A stretch of 64,000 nt of DNA from Neurospora intermedia (GCA_037102815.1 BTPP01000008.1:1922001-1986000); one strand, 5' to 3'. Positions 12,721-29,365 are shown, numbered from the stretch's first letter. Numbers and translations: made by a program. Notes: generated by a model not told the origin, from the sequence alone.

Positions 12721-14395
12721 CCATTCAAGCTTGTCTTTCGAACTCCTTGTCGTCACTTTTGATTAACAGGACCGGTTTAGGCAATCCCATCGTTTCTCCT
12801 GGTTAACTCGTTGTCGTCGTCCCTGTCACCTTGGAGAGAGCCATCCTGGCGACTCTGATGCCGAGATCCGGATGCTTTGCCATTGTCATAGCATACAATT
12901 TAGTTCAAACGTACCTGGTCCCTGGAGGTGGTCTCGGGTAGGGTTGTATCGATGACACCCGAACTTCCCGCTTAGTCCGGTCCCCGTACCCAAGATGGGA
13001 ATATGTAGTGTAATTCCATTCTACACTACCCCGGCTTTTCTTGGCGGAGGAAGTGGCTCCGTACATGGCCTTCAGGCTGAATGAAGGGATCACTGGGGCC
13101 CCACAGCGTAGCTCGGTCACGGACGTCGACGGCTTCCATCGAGCTTCCAATTTCGTCAGTTCGGTGTTTGAGAATCCTTGCAGTGGTTATCGCAGACGGA
13201 GGCCGGCCTTGCTGAAACAAGAGATATTCCACCATTCAACCCTATCAGGTCCTGGAACAGGGCAGGGCTTCGTTCACTACCACCTTGGCACGCTTCAGTT
13301 GAGCATTTAGCCCCTGCTGCCCTACCTTTGGAGGACCTACCTTCACTCTCATCGATGGATCGCTACGTACTTTTGTTCTTCAACAAGTCGCCCGGCTTTG
13401 TCGTTCGGTTGGGTGGTTTTACAACATTTCCGACTCCCGGGACGTAGGCCGAGCTTCCATCTTGCTTGTCCAGCCTCATCTCTGAGCACCCCAGTCGGAG
13501 AACATGTTTTTTTATCCTCCAAAATCTCGGTTGGTCGCTGAACATTTATGCGTTGTGAGTCGGTGAGGGCGACGATGGCATGCTATCCCGGGCAGTGGGC
13601 TGTTCGGTTCGGCATCCCCTATAAACCACTGTATTTTGCCCACTGATCGAGAAAGACGGAGGGAAGCTTGGCGTGCCCCTGTTCGCCCCACCCTTCAATT
13701 TCACACCGATTTCGGTTTGTTTCTCGGGACAACTAGTGTCCCCGCACTCTCGGTAAGTGAGCCGGGGAATCTGCAGAAAATCAAATCGAACTAAGCGAAC
13801 CAAGATAGTATCAACCAATCTTTTCCAAAACAAAGGTGGGGGAAATTCTGCGGTGAGGTGAGAGAGTGTCGAAAGTCTCGACTACTCAGGGGAAAGAGCA
13901 GTCCGGACAGCCCGTGCCTTGCCTCAAAATGCATGACGGGAGCACAGAGACGAGAGCTGAGGAAGAGTTGACAACTCTTGGAAGGAGCAACTGGTCATAG
14001 AACCGGAACGGACCGAATCGAGCCAGTTCCAGCTTTGGATTTTCTCTGCTGATCCCTAAACCTCTTCAGTCGAACAACATTCATCCGGAGTCCAGCCAAG
14101 TATCTCGACGGCAGTGTAGGACAGTCCAGGCAATCCAGAACCACCAACGACCAAGGAGAACGAACGAGCGAACCACAACCTTGATTCGCAGCTGAAGGAA
14201 GTTCGTTTGACCTTCTTGAACAATCCCGGGAGCCCTTTCCGCAGTTTCCTGTCAGCGACTGGTCTGTTTCTTGTCTTTTCTTTGCGAGTGTCCAACAACT
14301 TCCACAACGTCTCACTTCCGTTCCGCTTTGGTACCTCACGCAATCAGGCACGGATTTTGCACCATTCATAAGCAACTGTTGCGCCATAAACAAAC
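12721..14395. other. Intergenic, no gene supported
   Basis: This is the presumed xylanase promoter region plus about 1.3 kb without a convincing gene. Several frames of 60-95 codons overlap on both strands with no domain. No repeat of note was seen. Confidence 0.5.
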
Positions 14396-14514
14396 ACATA
14401 CGACCATACCCACTGGAAAACTCGGGATCCCGTCCGCTCTCCCATAGATAAGCCAGTGAGGGCCAGACTAGTAGTTGGGTCGGTGACGACCAGCGAATCC
14501 CTGGTGTTGTATGT
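14396..14514 (+). rRNA. 5S ribosomal RNA, dispersed single copy (variant type)
   Basis: The 119-nt sequence begins ACATACGACCATACCC and ends GGTGTTGTATGT. Helix I forms between ACATACGAC and GTTGTATGT, and helix II uses CACTGG with CCAGTG. The internal Pol III promoter and loop E region (AGTAGTTGGGTCGGTGAC, ACCAGCGAATCCC) matches the recalled Neurospora 5S almost exactly, while the centre differs from the common alpha type. Neurospora scatters single 5S genes of several sequence classes through the genome instead of placing them in tandem arrays, so a lone copy here fits. A T-run follows directly. Overlapping protein frames on both strands are spurious. Whether this copy is expressed cannot be told from sequence. 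Confidence 0.92.
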
Positions 14515-14520
14515 TTTTTT
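14514..14520 (+). terminator. Pol III T-run after 5S rRNA
   Basis: At least seven consecutive T directly follow the mature 5S 3' end, the usual RNA polymerase III stop signal; more T-rich sequence follows. Confidence 0.85.
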
Positions 14521-16569
14521 TTCTTTTCTTTTTTTTGTTTCATCATCTATTCACAACAAGAAAACCTCTGTTTTGTGTCCTGGTATGCTACCTCTACATA
14601 TCATCACATCAGCGTGCAAAACTTGTTTTCCTTTTTTCTTTTCTGAAATCTCGTGCTTGGCAGTAGTTTCAACTCGATTCTTGGCCATAGTTTCAACTTG
14701 GACCGAGTCAGCTCACCCGGTGATTTTGTTGCATAAACATTGTTACCTCATGTTCTCCCTATTTTTCTATTCTGTTTGTCCACTGTCTCGTCTCGACCAT
14801 CTATCTATCCGCGCCTCGGCACAACATCTCACGCAGGCTGTTTGTCTGTCCCTTTCTCATCTCTCGACTTTTGACTTTCCTCTGTCATCACTCCGGATTC
14901 CCCATCGCTGCCTGACATTCACTTCCACTCATGCATGGCCTTGGCTTCCAGCCATTCCCGTCCAGGGGCAGCTTGGCACCACCTTTGCTTCCATAACCGA
15001 TGGCATTTGAACTTCGTTGCCCCTGACGCATGAATCAATGTTGTCATCCTAGCCTCTCACCGCTTGACTGATCCCTCACCACTGCACCTCTTCCAAAATC
15101 TTCATGCTGCCAGCAAACTAGGTAACCAGCGCGACATCTCCCAATGGAACGCCACTGCATCGATCAAGACAGACCAGCCCAAAAATAAACAGAAAACATT
15201 TCGTCTTTTCGTTCCTTCTCGCTCGAGGAATTGTCCCCCCCCTCTCTCTCTCCCTGTTCATTCTCCGAAAAAAAAGAAGTCTTCGGAATTAATCTCTCCG
15301 TCTACAATCGCCCTACAATATTTCCCTAGCCTTAGCCATCCATATCCTTAGTCCGATTCCCAAACTTGACTCCATCCTTCCTTGCCTGGTCTTGATCCCC
15401 CCCGTCACCTCACCTTTCTCCGCATCGACAATAGTACCAAACCCACTACGTCGTCTCCCTATACCATCAACAAAGAGCCCTCAGACACCTGGCTTTCAAG
15501 TTCATTGCTATGTGCATGTTCTCGTTTGTCCCACAAGATATTTGATCTTCCGGCACCAACTGGCTGTACATAGGGACTCAGAGCCGAGTGCTGGGTTGCT
15601 TTGTAGTTGCAGTGATAGGTTGTATTTAGGAACAGAAGCGAAAGGCGGAGCGTGGGCTAGGCGGACCTTGGGCTAGGCGAGGCGTACTAGGGGGGAAAAG
15701 AGAAAAGAGAAGGTGCCGGTTCGCAAGGGGGATACAGATGCGGGGGTAAATAGACGGGGATCAACTCGGTTATCAGGGGTGTGCATTCCGACTGCTGAAC
15801 CCCTTTGTTGATGGTGGTGAGATTGTTGAGGTGCAGGATGAGTAAGTAGAGAGGTAGGAGAACAGAACTACCCGTGGTTATGGAGGTGAGGAATGGGAAG
15901 TAGAATAGAAGGCCCAGCTTGATCTTGCTGAGTAAGGAGGAACGTAAACAGACGACTGGGAGTAACTGTTCCATGTGTAAAAGCACAAGAAGGAGTCCTG
16001 GGATTTCGTTCTCGGAACTATGCGACGATGCAGCTGACCTTTTTTGTGTGAAGCTTCCTAGCATCGAAATGAGCAAACTCACCTGCGATATGTATTCTTC
16101 TGACCCCTTTCGTGCACCTGCTCCTACTCCTCTTTTCTCTTCTCTTCGACCTTCTTCATCTTCCCCCACCACGGCATTCCCTCCCCCTCGTGACCTCCAG
16201 CATCCCCTCTCCCCACCCAGTAGTATAATCACCCCCAAACCCACCACAACCTCCTTCCTCATCACCCACATTCATCGCCCCTCTTCCTTCACCATTCCCA
16301 GCGTCTCTCACATTCCCAGCACCACTCGCATCCCATCAACTCTAACCCAACTCCCGACCCTAGCCCAGCTCCTACTAGCCCAAGTTCCCGACCCGCCACC
16401 TTCCAGAACCTCCCCCCCCTCAACTCCCCGTTCTCTCCATATTGGGTACAGGTTCATAGACCACCGGTTTGAGCCTCGTATTGAAGCAAGGCCTTACAGA
16501 ATCTGGATTAGATTCTTCCTCTTTATCGTCATCGCGGGGAGGCGAACAGAAAGGTGTGGAGGCATTGGT
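14521..16569. other. Gene-poor stretch, no gene supported
   Basis: The stretch is C/T-rich on the plus strand with frames such as 15919-16626 (plus) and 16271-15687 (minus), which overlap and lack recognisable domains. They look like compositional frames. A small GGCTAGGCG-type repeat lies near 15,655-15,680. Confidence 0.5.
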
Positions 16570-17750
16570 CTAGGTTGCGTTGGAGGAAGGACAGGGGGTG
16601 GGGGGTGGTACGAGGGGAATTGGTAGGATGAGAGGCTGGAGGATAGGTAAAGGGTGAGAAGCTAAGGGGCTGGAGGCCACAATGTTGAAGACAAATGACG
16701 GGTTGGAGAATACGGGGACGTCGGAAGGTAAATGATAGGAGGAGGACGATGGGAAGAAGGCTGTGTTGTGGTCGGACGATGTGGATGTGCTGGTTGAGGG
16801 TTCGCGGAGGTTTGAATGAGGAAGCTGTCTGGAAGAGCGAAGTCTATAAAGTGTGGGGTTCCTGCGATGGCGTTGCGTAAGGGTGAGATTTGGAACCAAA
16901 ATAAGTGGGGATATGGGGGGGACGTGATGGGCTGGGTGTTGAGAATACTCTGAAGGAACCACGAATTGGACCTTTTCCAGCCCCGTGGTGTTATTGTTGG
17001 GGAGTATGGTAGGGACTGTCACTTAGGCCACTGGTCCTTTGATACAAACGGGGCTCATGAGAATTCGGGGACCTGGTGTAATCTTGAGGTCGTGGATATG
17101 CTCGAAGGATACGGGTTTGGAATTTGATATCGAGGTTCTTCAGGGGGCTATGGAAGGACAGGCGAGGGTGGTTTGCGCTTTGTGCATATTGTAAAGGGAG
17201 ACGACTTGGGCCTTGCCCGTGATGTTGGTGTTGGGAGACTTGGTTACTGATATTGCCGAGGCTTGCACACTCTTTGATGGAGAGGGGGTATGAATTTAGG
17301 AATATTGCTGTGGAGGTCGTACTGTTGCTGGACTAGTTTGGTTTGGAGCGCGTTGCATAGCCCGCGGGCCGGTGGGTATGGTAGTATGTACTTGCATTCG
17401 TAGGGTCGGGGTTGTCCTGAGGAGGATGATGACCTGTGATGACGAGCTGCTCTAACTGGTGATTCCCGAACCATGCTCGCCCCCTTGGATATCGACATAT
17501 GTTGGGTATGAGCGCCCCCTCACATCGGAATAGACCGCTGATGGTTGATATTCAGGGTCCTGCTGTGTAGGGGCTTTAGGATGCTAGCTTCGCAACTAGT
17601 GCGTCTTAAGGCGGTGATCATGGACTCGCCGTTCTCCATGGTTCTGGCGGTCTTGTCCACTTGGCGGTCGACCATAATGCCCACGGGGACAAACTTTGGG
17701 GTTCCTATTCAGGTCAGTGATCTATGGGCATTGATATTGTGTTCCCACCA
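16570..17750 (-). pseudogene. Probable broken protein gene, minus strand
   Basis: Several adjacent stretches show the codon use of genuine Neurospora exons but are split by stops. At about 17,690-17,590 the minus strand reads VPVGIMVDRQVDKTARTMEN. From about 17,284 down to 16,570 one frame reads through QASAISVTKSPNTNITGKAQ, VVSLYNMHKAQTTLACPSIA, then a TGA at about 17,141, then VSFEHIHDLKITPGPRILMS, then a TAA at 17,023-17,025, then TVPTILPNNNTTGLEKVQFV. Another open stretch (17,498-17,247) lies in a different frame. I do not recognise the family. It could also be a live gene whose introns I failed to place. The changes are not concentrated at CpA, so RIP is not the obvious cause. Confidence 0.35.
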
Positions 17751-20700
17751 CGCACTTGGTCCGATCGAAAAGTGTACCTAAGCTTATGTGTGTGACTGTT
17801 CATTAACGCAATGACAATGAGCATATCACATTACTTTACCGTTTAGGTAACTAAGTAGTTTCCATAAGTAGTAAATAGAAGCCTTTGAATGTTTCCTGTC
17901 CTACCCATAACACAAGAACTGTGTTATCTTTTCAAAGAATTCTTCAATGTGGGCTTCAAAAGTAGTTCAAAGCACTGCTTGTCTTGATAGCAGCAGGCAT
18001 GGCCGTGCTATTTAGCAGACGCGGCTTGGCACCACTGGATATGTCAACCGTCCTCAACACTTTGTGAACTCGAGAGTTTTCAGGGTATGCGCTCGTAGCA
18101 ACTCCATCGGTTTGCCCATCTCAACGCTGTTTGGACAGTGACAAGTGAGCTCTCGTCGTCGTGCTCGTGTTACCGTGGTGTGGGTATCCTATGTATCCCC
18201 GGACTGGTCCGTGCACTCGTGAGTCTCGGCGAAGAATTAGACGTGGCACGTGTGGGTGACAGACAACCCGTCTTCTTTAGCGAAGTCGGTAGCCGTGAAC
18301 CCTTGTCGTCGACACGCAGCATGTGATGGACACCAATGCGGCATCACACTGTTGCAGCAAGCAATGTCCAGCATTGATGTTTCGGGAAGCGTGTCTTGCC
18401 TGTGAAGCTGACATGGGCTCATAGAGGCAAGACTGGGCTGTAGCCGTGGCGGGAGCCTGCCCTAGGCTTATGAGACACCGAGAAACGTCTGTACCAATTC
18501 GACGGACCCAAGTTGCTATCGTGGTGGTCATATTCGAAACGGCCAACTTGGAATTTCAACCATGCGACGCAACATTACAACTGCCACCCGACCTGGCAGC
18601 ATCTTTTTTCAGAGTGACACGTGACAGCATCTATCACTGCGCAATGGGGTCGCTTTCGGGGACCATCGGTGACCTTGAGCCCCTTGTCCGTGGATCTCAG
18701 AGTTGTTGCCTCCGACGCCCTGACGCCGAGTCGCGACGAAGAACGAGAGTACAACACTTGCGGTGAGGAGGCCGGAGCTCTGAATGGTCGATGGAGACGG
18801 GCTCGAGATCAGTCCGGTATCCAAATGTCGGATGAGGCAACGGAAAGCTGAAAGAAAAGCACCCTAAGCAAGATCTGCTCCCATCATCTCGAATGGTAGT
18901 TGCGGGAGCTCGTGGGTTGATGTGCAGTTGAGACCTGCCCTGCTGTGTTGACAAACGATGAGGCGTATATATGTTGATCTTGTGGTACTGTGATTGTCGT
19001 GTGTCCTGGGTAGGTAGGTAGGTAGGTAGGGAATGTATAAGCGGTGATTGATGTTGTTGGAGGGCCCGTTAATGGAATGTGGGACGGCAGGCGGGAAGAT
19101 GGTGGCGCCTTTGCGGCTGTATCCGTACCTCCATCCGTACAGTGGTGGCGCCAGGAACGATACGCCGGAATACGTGACCTGTGCCCGTACACTACCTCCT
19201 AGTCGCGCAGTGTCCTGAGGCGGCCCTGTGGCAGGCACGTATTATACAAGTACATATGTCGAGTATCCAACCCACGAGGGGAACCAACAGCCACCGCAAT
19301 TACTCTCTTTCTCTGTTTCCTCAAAACACGGGAATGGAGGGTTGCAATGACCTACCTACTGTACCTCTAGTTGCGGGTGAACTCACTGTAGGTACCTCTA
19401 GGGTATGAATGGCTATTTTCAGCGCCCACCCGACCGGAGGGGATTCCGGTGTCTCGTACCTACAGGTAGAGAGATCTGAGGTAGCTTCCTGCCCGGGCGT
19501 CAGGCGCTTCTGGATCCCCTTCGGTTGATGTCGGGTCGCATTCTGGCCTCGCATCTGTCGTTGCTTCTACAGTTACATATGTGACTGCTGCAGTTGGAAA
19601 TTGGATATGGACCTCTAGGAAGGCGCAGCCGACGATGCAGTGACCACCGAGACACGAGACGCGGGCAAGGCGGGGAGGCCGGGAGTAGGTGAGTGCGGTA
19701 AACATGAATACATAGGTACACAGTAGTACGCAGTACCTACCTACCTTAGGTAAGGAACCCCACTTTTGACATGGGACGGAATGGAACCCGATCTCGCCCG
19801 GCCGCGGTGGATAGGCGGGGCAGAAGACATGAATGGAGTGTTCGTCTCGCAATCCAATAGCGCTTCTCCATTGCTTCTTTCTTCAATCTGTTGAATCCTT
19901 CCCGCAGGCGTCGTGACACACCTTCACGGCACTCATTCTTTCTTTCTTTCTTCCTTCTACTGCGACACTCCAGTCACTGCGAAGAACTCTTGAGCAGTTT
20001 TTTTCCAACACTGTGTGTATCAGCCTCCCGGTTGGCGTCACCGTCGCATTGCACGTTTTTAAATTTCTTGATTTTTTCATTACATTTTTTTGGGCATTAA
20101 TCATACAGTTCCTTATCGGACAAAACCTTCCGGCTGTGCTGGATTTCGTCCTATTTTTTGCTCTCGCTACTTATGTCGCTGCCGTCACGTACCGAGTCTC
20201 TTCATGTTGCACAACAGGAGCGGCCAAGATACAAGCCACAACTCAACGTCCATTGTCAACGTCGACGGATGAACCTACTGCTACAGTCCCCTGCCTCATC
20301 TCGTGAGCTACATACCACCCGACACTACCTGGCTTCCTGGCACTTCCCGGCCTATCCAGTACCATCAAAAGAGACCGTCCACTCCGCCGGGCCAGTAGCG
20401 TAGCTTCGTTGATGCCGAGCAGCGATGGTATGTAGAGGTATGTATAAATGCCACCCTTCTAGAACCGTGTATACTGCGTAGGTAGGTAAGCAACTGTCCT
20501 TGTTTCACCAAGCAACTCTTCTGCATTTGTTCCCTTTTCACTTTGCCTTGCATTGGGTATTCCCTTTATTATATTCCCCTCGAGACGTGTCACATATCAC
20601 ACGCCCACGCGATCCTGATCCTGGTGCGATCGACATCGATTACCAGAAGCATGTTGAGTGTCACAAACAGCCACGAGCCACGCCATGCCCCCTGACAACC

Positions 20701-21719
20701 AACACGGACGCTTACCAAGTGGAAGGGACGGGGAGCCGGATGACATGGCTCGCATACCGTATGGGGCATGTCGCCAAGTACACACTGCCCTGGACTACTC
20801 AAGACATGGATATAAAAGCTTAGCTCGGTTTTTTACGGGTGGCAACGAACGTTGATTCTCGCACAGGAAATGGCTCTCCTGTCGTCTGTCTGCTCCCTTT
20901 TTCTTGTATCATCGTCGTACCGAGCTTAAGCATTTATATCCACGCACAAGTGTAGAGCTGCTGAGCTGCTCGAGCTCTTTCAAGATGGAGAGCATTTGCT
21001 GATTTGCAATGACAAAAAGGATCGCAAAGGTCGTCTGGAGCCTTCGATAGGTTCTTTGCTCATCTCGCTACCTCTTGCTACCCCCGGCAGCCAACGTCGG
21101 CGAGTAGTTTGGCCGCAGAGGTGTAAGAGGACTTTTTCTGGCGGGTCCAATACACCCCCCCGTCTAGCCCAAACAAGTAGCATTCTGACCTATCATGGAA
21201 ATCAGATGGACCTCTGTGGCTCTGTACCCCCCGTTCCGCCTCCTGAAGCTCCAGCAAAGCCCCCCCTTTGGATCCACCAGCCCGGCCGTCCTAAACGACC
21301 CGAGAACCCAGTCCTGGACTTCTCGCCAGTCTCCTCATTCCCAAGCTTTCCCCAGTTTCGATTTTCCACTTCTCAGGGACCTGACCTGGATCCCAAAGGG
21401 CCTCAACTGGACCCTACCTGGCCGGAAAAGGGTAAAGACGCAGCTCCCGCCCGGCCAAACTCCACACCCCGCACTTTGCCAACAACTGCGCCAACCAGTC
21501 ACCAAAGAATCGACGAATCCGGCTGTCGGCTGCTATTCTATCCGGCCTTAGGCGTGCCACCGCCAAAATCGTCCAGGCCCTCCGGCTCTATGGGCAAGTT
21601 TGGGCTTCGACTACTCGACGACGTCAACATCGAAGAGGGCATGACAACACAGCTCAGCCAGATGACGGCGCGACTGCAACAACGAGGGTCACCATCCATC
21701 TGAAGAATCAACTGCCAAA
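17751..21719. other. Gene-poor stretch upstream of the transcription factor
   Basis: These 4 kb contain no convincing gene. The stretch includes GTAGGTAGGTAGG microsatellite (about 19,008-19,030) and many ACCTACCTA/TAGGTAGG words common in Neurospora spacers. The plus-strand frame 20996-21703 lies just before the transcription-factor ATG, is Pro-rich and lacks domains. It may be leader sequence with upstream open frames. Confidence 0.5.
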
Positions 21720-25154
<3,435 letters not shown>

Positions 25155-26007
25155 CAAAACGAGTAATGGGTTAGGTATTCCGGGCAACAAGGAAAGGTAA
25201 CGAAAGAGGGATGATGATGTTGGATATTGGGACGGCGCAGCACTTTTGGATTTGACAGTCGGACACAGTAAAGGGATACAGCGCTATCACTCTTTTAAGG
25301 AATCATCACTCAATTTCTGAGAAGTAAGACATGATTGAGTGTCCACCCGCGAAGCTACAGTAGCCACCGTGCCACCCCAAGATCTGACAACTGCCTTACC
25401 GATATTGTGGCCCAACCGTCTTGGCCCACGAAAACTGGAGACAGTGGCCAGTACGACGGTGACTGTGGGAAGGTTGAAAGGCAAGCTGGTAAGCGTGGCC
25501 GTCCTTCATGGTGTCTTGACATCTGCGGTATCCCACCCGCCCACCCCCGAGTCCGCAAAATCGACATGCGCGATCACTTGAAGCTATTCCGTCAGCCCCA
25601 CCACACCATCCACATTGTGCTGCGGGCCGTTGCACGTGTTTGGATCCCACCTCCATGTCCGCCAACCTGCTTGGAGCGGGCCCTCCCATATCGCCGATAC
25701 TACCATCCTTGCTCATCTTGCCTATCTCCTCCCCAAATCCCACCAGTACTCCGATCCCAAGTCGCTTTGGGGACTTGGAGAGCATCAATGGCAAAGGCAG
25801 TGTGAAAATCAAATTCCAAAGGTCAGTGAGATTGGCGAGATGTGCATCCATCATCAAGACACGAGTGCTGGTGTTGACGACTGACTCGTAGATCTATTAA
25901 TTGCCCCGAAGCTTCCGCCACAAGATGAAAACTATCACCCCAAGAAACATCCCTCAACCCACCAACCACCGAGTCTTGTTGCCGGTTCTTGCTTGGAAGA
26001 AGGACAA
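25155..26007. other. Spacer between transcription factor and P450
   Basis: This 850-bp stretch contains the transcription factor 3' flank and the P450 promoter. Overlapping frames on both strands (25335-25891) have no domain. No repeat was seen. Confidence 0.5.
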
Positions 26008-27704
26008 ATGGCCGTCATCACAACATACCTGCCCATTGTGGTAGGCATTGCCCTCCTGATTCGTCTACTTATGGTTGGACGGAGACCAAAGAATTATCCT
26101 CCTGGTCCCCCGACCATTCCTATCCTCGGCAACCTTCACTTAGTATGTGAAATCTCAAAAAGCCTTTACTGAAAGGATTGGGTGATGGCTAATATCTGAT
26201 GTCTTTATAGATGCCAACGAAAGATGTTCACCTCCAGTTTGAAAAATGGGCTCGTGAATATGGGCCCGTCTACAGCCTCATTCTCGGAACCAAGGTCATG
26301 GTCGTTCTCTCCAGTGACAAGGCCATCAAGGACCTTCTCGACAAGAAGAGCCACATGTACTCGCACAGACAGGAAATGTACGTCGGCCAGACTCTCTGCT
26401 CCGGCGACATGCGCGTTCTGATGCTGGGCTACACCGCCAAGTGGCGTATGTCCCGCAAGCTCGTCCACGCTCTCCTCAACGTCTCTTCGGCCAAGTCCTA
26501 CGTCCCCTACCAGATGCTCGAGAACAAGCAAATGCTTTACGAGATGATCACCAAGCCCGACGAGTTTCTCTACAATATCCGCCGCTACTCCAACGCCCTG
26601 ACCACCACCATGGTCTACGGGTGGCGCACGCCCACTTACAACGACGAGAAGATGCGGCAGCTCTTTGACGGCTTCTCCGAATTCGCCGAGATCAACCAGA
26701 CCGGTGTGGCCGCGCTCATCGACTTCTTCCCCATCCTGCGTTACCTTCCGGACTTTCTCCTCCCCGCCCGCAAGAAGGCCAAGGAGCTGCACAAGAAGGA
26801 ACTCGGTCTCTACAAGGGCCACTGGCTCAAGGCCAAGGAGGACACACTCAATGGCACCATCACGCACTGCTTCTGCGAGGATGCCGTGCCCGTGCAAAAG
26901 AAGGAAGGATTCAGTGACGACGAAGCCGCCTACATCGCCGGCACCCTTCTCGAAGCCGGCTCCGACACCACCTCGTCCACTCTCTACGGATTCGTCCAAG
27001 CCATGCTGTTGTATCCCGAAGTCCAGCGCAAGGCCCAAGAAGAGATCGACCGCGTCGTTGGCCCTGACCGCCTCCCCACCATGGACGACGAGCCCAACCT
27101 GCAGTACTGCCGCGCCATCGTCAAGGAGTCCCTCCGCTGGATGCCCACCACCATCATGGGCGCCGTCCCGCACGCCGTCACCCAAGATGACTACTACAAC
27201 GGATACCTGATCCCCGCCCATGCTGCCGTCGTCAACAACGCCTGGGCCATCAACCACGACCCCATCCGCGCCCCTGAGCCCCGCAAGTTCAAACCCGAGC
27301 GGCACCTGGACGACAAGCTCTCCCTCGCCGACTCCGCCGCCAACCCGGATCCTACCAAGCGCGACCAGTTCACTTTTGGTGCCGGCCGTCGTATTTGCCC
27401 TGGCATTCACGTTGCCGAGCGCTCGCTTTTCCTTGGCGTTGCGCGCATGTTGTGGGGATTCAATATCGCGCCCAAGATTGGCGTGGATGGAAAGGAAATC
27501 ATTCCCGACCAGGAAAAGCTTACGCAGGGGTTTGTCTGCATGCCTGAGGAGTATCCCGCGACGATCACGCCTAGGGATGAGAGGAGGAAAGGGATCATGG
27601 AGGAGGAGTGGTTTGCGGCGGAGAGGGAGTGTTTGGATCCGGAGACGAAGCAGTGGAAGCAGGGGATGAATTGGGTGCCGAAGTTGAGTTCTGCTAAGGT
27701 TTGA
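26008..27704 (+). CDS. Cytochrome P450 monooxygenase, microsomal
   Basis: The gene has two exons: 26008-26142, then a 68-nt intron 26143-26210 (donor GTATGT, acceptor TTATAG), then 26211-27704, giving 542 residues. An N-terminal hydrophobic anchor (TTYLPIVVGIALLIRLLMV) is followed by the Pro-rich hinge YPPGPPTIPILGN, so the enzyme should sit on the ER membrane. P450 landmarks are complete: I-helix AGSDTT (about 294-299), ExxR as ESLR (351-354), and the haem loop FGAGRRICPG with the Cys ligand at about 441. It therefore uses NADPH-P450 reductase to insert oxygen into an organic substrate. It resembles the O-methylsterigmatocystin-oxidoreductase-like P450s that are abundant in ascomycetes, but that name does not predict the substrate. 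No polyketide synthase or other pathway gene lies nearby. It is downstream of, and co-oriented with, a transcription factor. Confidence 0.95.
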
Positions 27705-28856
27705 TCAAGCCTGGGGACTGAGGGGGGTTTTGGTTTTTGTTCTTTTGTTTATGTGCCTATATCTGATATGACAGCAGTTTTCTTTTAAATTTCTTCTTGT
27801 CTTTTTTGGGTGTTTGTTGATTTGTTTATGTGGGAGGGACTGCAATAGCCGGAGAAAGAGAGATGTATTGATGATATGTAACCGGTGTACGTAACCGATA
27901 CCATCAAGATATACTGTTTTGGCAGGCAAGCATGCAAGCGAGCGAGTGGGAATGGTGGTTTTAGCGTACGAGTACAATTCTGAACATCATCTTTCTAGCA
28001 CTAGTTCCTGATGGCATTGCTTGGTCTTGAGAATCTGCCCTGGATTATAGTCTCATATGTCCTGTCTGGTTGGAAGCATGCCCTGCTGAGTTTCTTGCCC
28101 TGACTGCCGAAATAAACCCAACTGCTGCAAGCCTGCCTCATAAATGACTGCATTGCCGAATTCCACACCCGGCACGGTAGAAAATCGGAAGCAAATCCCC
28201 CCCCCTCGCTGTGTTCAACCTTCTCGGTTCCCTTTAGTCCGGGGGGGAAAAGGAAAGATCAAATGCATCTCGTCATCGCTGTGATGATATGTGCCGTACC
28301 ATTGTCTCACCCATCACTCGGTATGGTACAGCCAAATAGCGAAAGCCCGGCAGCTAAGGAGAAAGCAACATCGTGCTTAGGATACATCATTCTTTTTGGA
28401 CTTGGTACTTCCCCCCCCCCCCCACCCCCCCTCGGGGGGTTTCATCGATGGGTATCACATTTTTTGTCTTTCTCTTTCTTTTCTTTTCTTTTCTTTTCTT
28501 TCTTTCTTTTTTTCTTTTTCTTTTTCTAAACATACGCACCTTCTTCGTGACCATCTGATAACGCCTGCACTCACCCACCCAGCCAGCAAGTTGATATATC
28601 ACCCACCTTTCTCTCGTTTCTGCTGCACGGGATTACTTACAGTGATGGACGGAGGAGTTGTGAGGGCTGAGAAAGGCTAGGAAGGGCTAGGAAGGGCAGG
28701 GGAAGAGATGGAGAGGTAGAAGGCAAGGAGAGACATGGAGGAGAGGTGATGTCTCATTTCGGGGACACTGTACATATGACCGCTTGGCATTTACCGGCGG
28801 CTCTCGCATTACATCCGCGGTGATGGTGATGATGGGGTAACAGGGGTCCACCAAAC
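27705..28856. other. Intergenic, no gene supported
   Basis: P450 3' flank. It includes C-runs (28,410-28,440) and a TTTTC/TTTC microsatellite (about 28,468-28,530). The short frames here have no domains. Confidence 0.5.
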
Positions 28857-29208
28857 TACAGTAATGATCCCTGCTTTTGCAACTAATGCGGGCAGCCCAA
28901 TTTCTTTGCAAAAGGCGGGGTTTTGCAAAGGGGAGAGCGGGAGCACAGACCAAGCAAGGGCCTTCTAGCCACTAAGCAGCAGTCAGCGGCACCAAAAAGT
29001 GGGTCTCTCAGAGCGGCCGGACCCCGGTATACGGGTATAAGAGTGCCCGTCTCACCAAAACCAGACCCCTGCTTTTGCAAATCCGGGCCGTCTGCGTTGC
29101 AAATTGCAGGTTGCAGGAATTACCACCAGAGGGAATGCAGGCAGTCGAAATCTTTTGCAAAAGGGGGGATTTTGCAAAAGGAGGGGGGTTGCAAAAGCAG
29201 GGATCTTT

Positions 29209-29365
29209 TGTTGGAGGCACGTGACTCTGGGAACCATTCACCCATCGCACGGCCTCCCCTCGCTAGTCTTTAGCCCTCCAGACCTCTCCATAGATTCTTT
29301 CTTCTTTTAGCAACTTAATACAATATATATCAATTGCTTCATTTCGTTGCCTTGTGCGTCGCATA
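29209..29365 (+). repeat. 5' LTR, 157 bp
   Basis: It begins TGTTGGAGGCACGTGAC. The outer (left) half is clean, while six sites in the inner (right) half are T where the 3' LTR has C in a CpA context. Confidence 0.95.

Noticed and set aside
14456-15010. 184-codon plus-strand frame and the minus-strand frame 14546-13995
   Set aside because: Both overlap the 5S rRNA gene and have no domain; pyrimidine-rich composition explains them.
20996-21703. 235-codon plus-strand frame ending just before the transcription factor ATG
   Set aside because: Pro/Arg-rich without a domain, different frame from the factor and no clear splice that would fuse them; more likely leader sequence.
26205-27410. 401-codon minus-strand frame rich in Val, Gly and Leu
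   Set aside because: It is the antisense shadow of the P450, which has all family motifs on the plus strand; high-GC wobble creates such frames.
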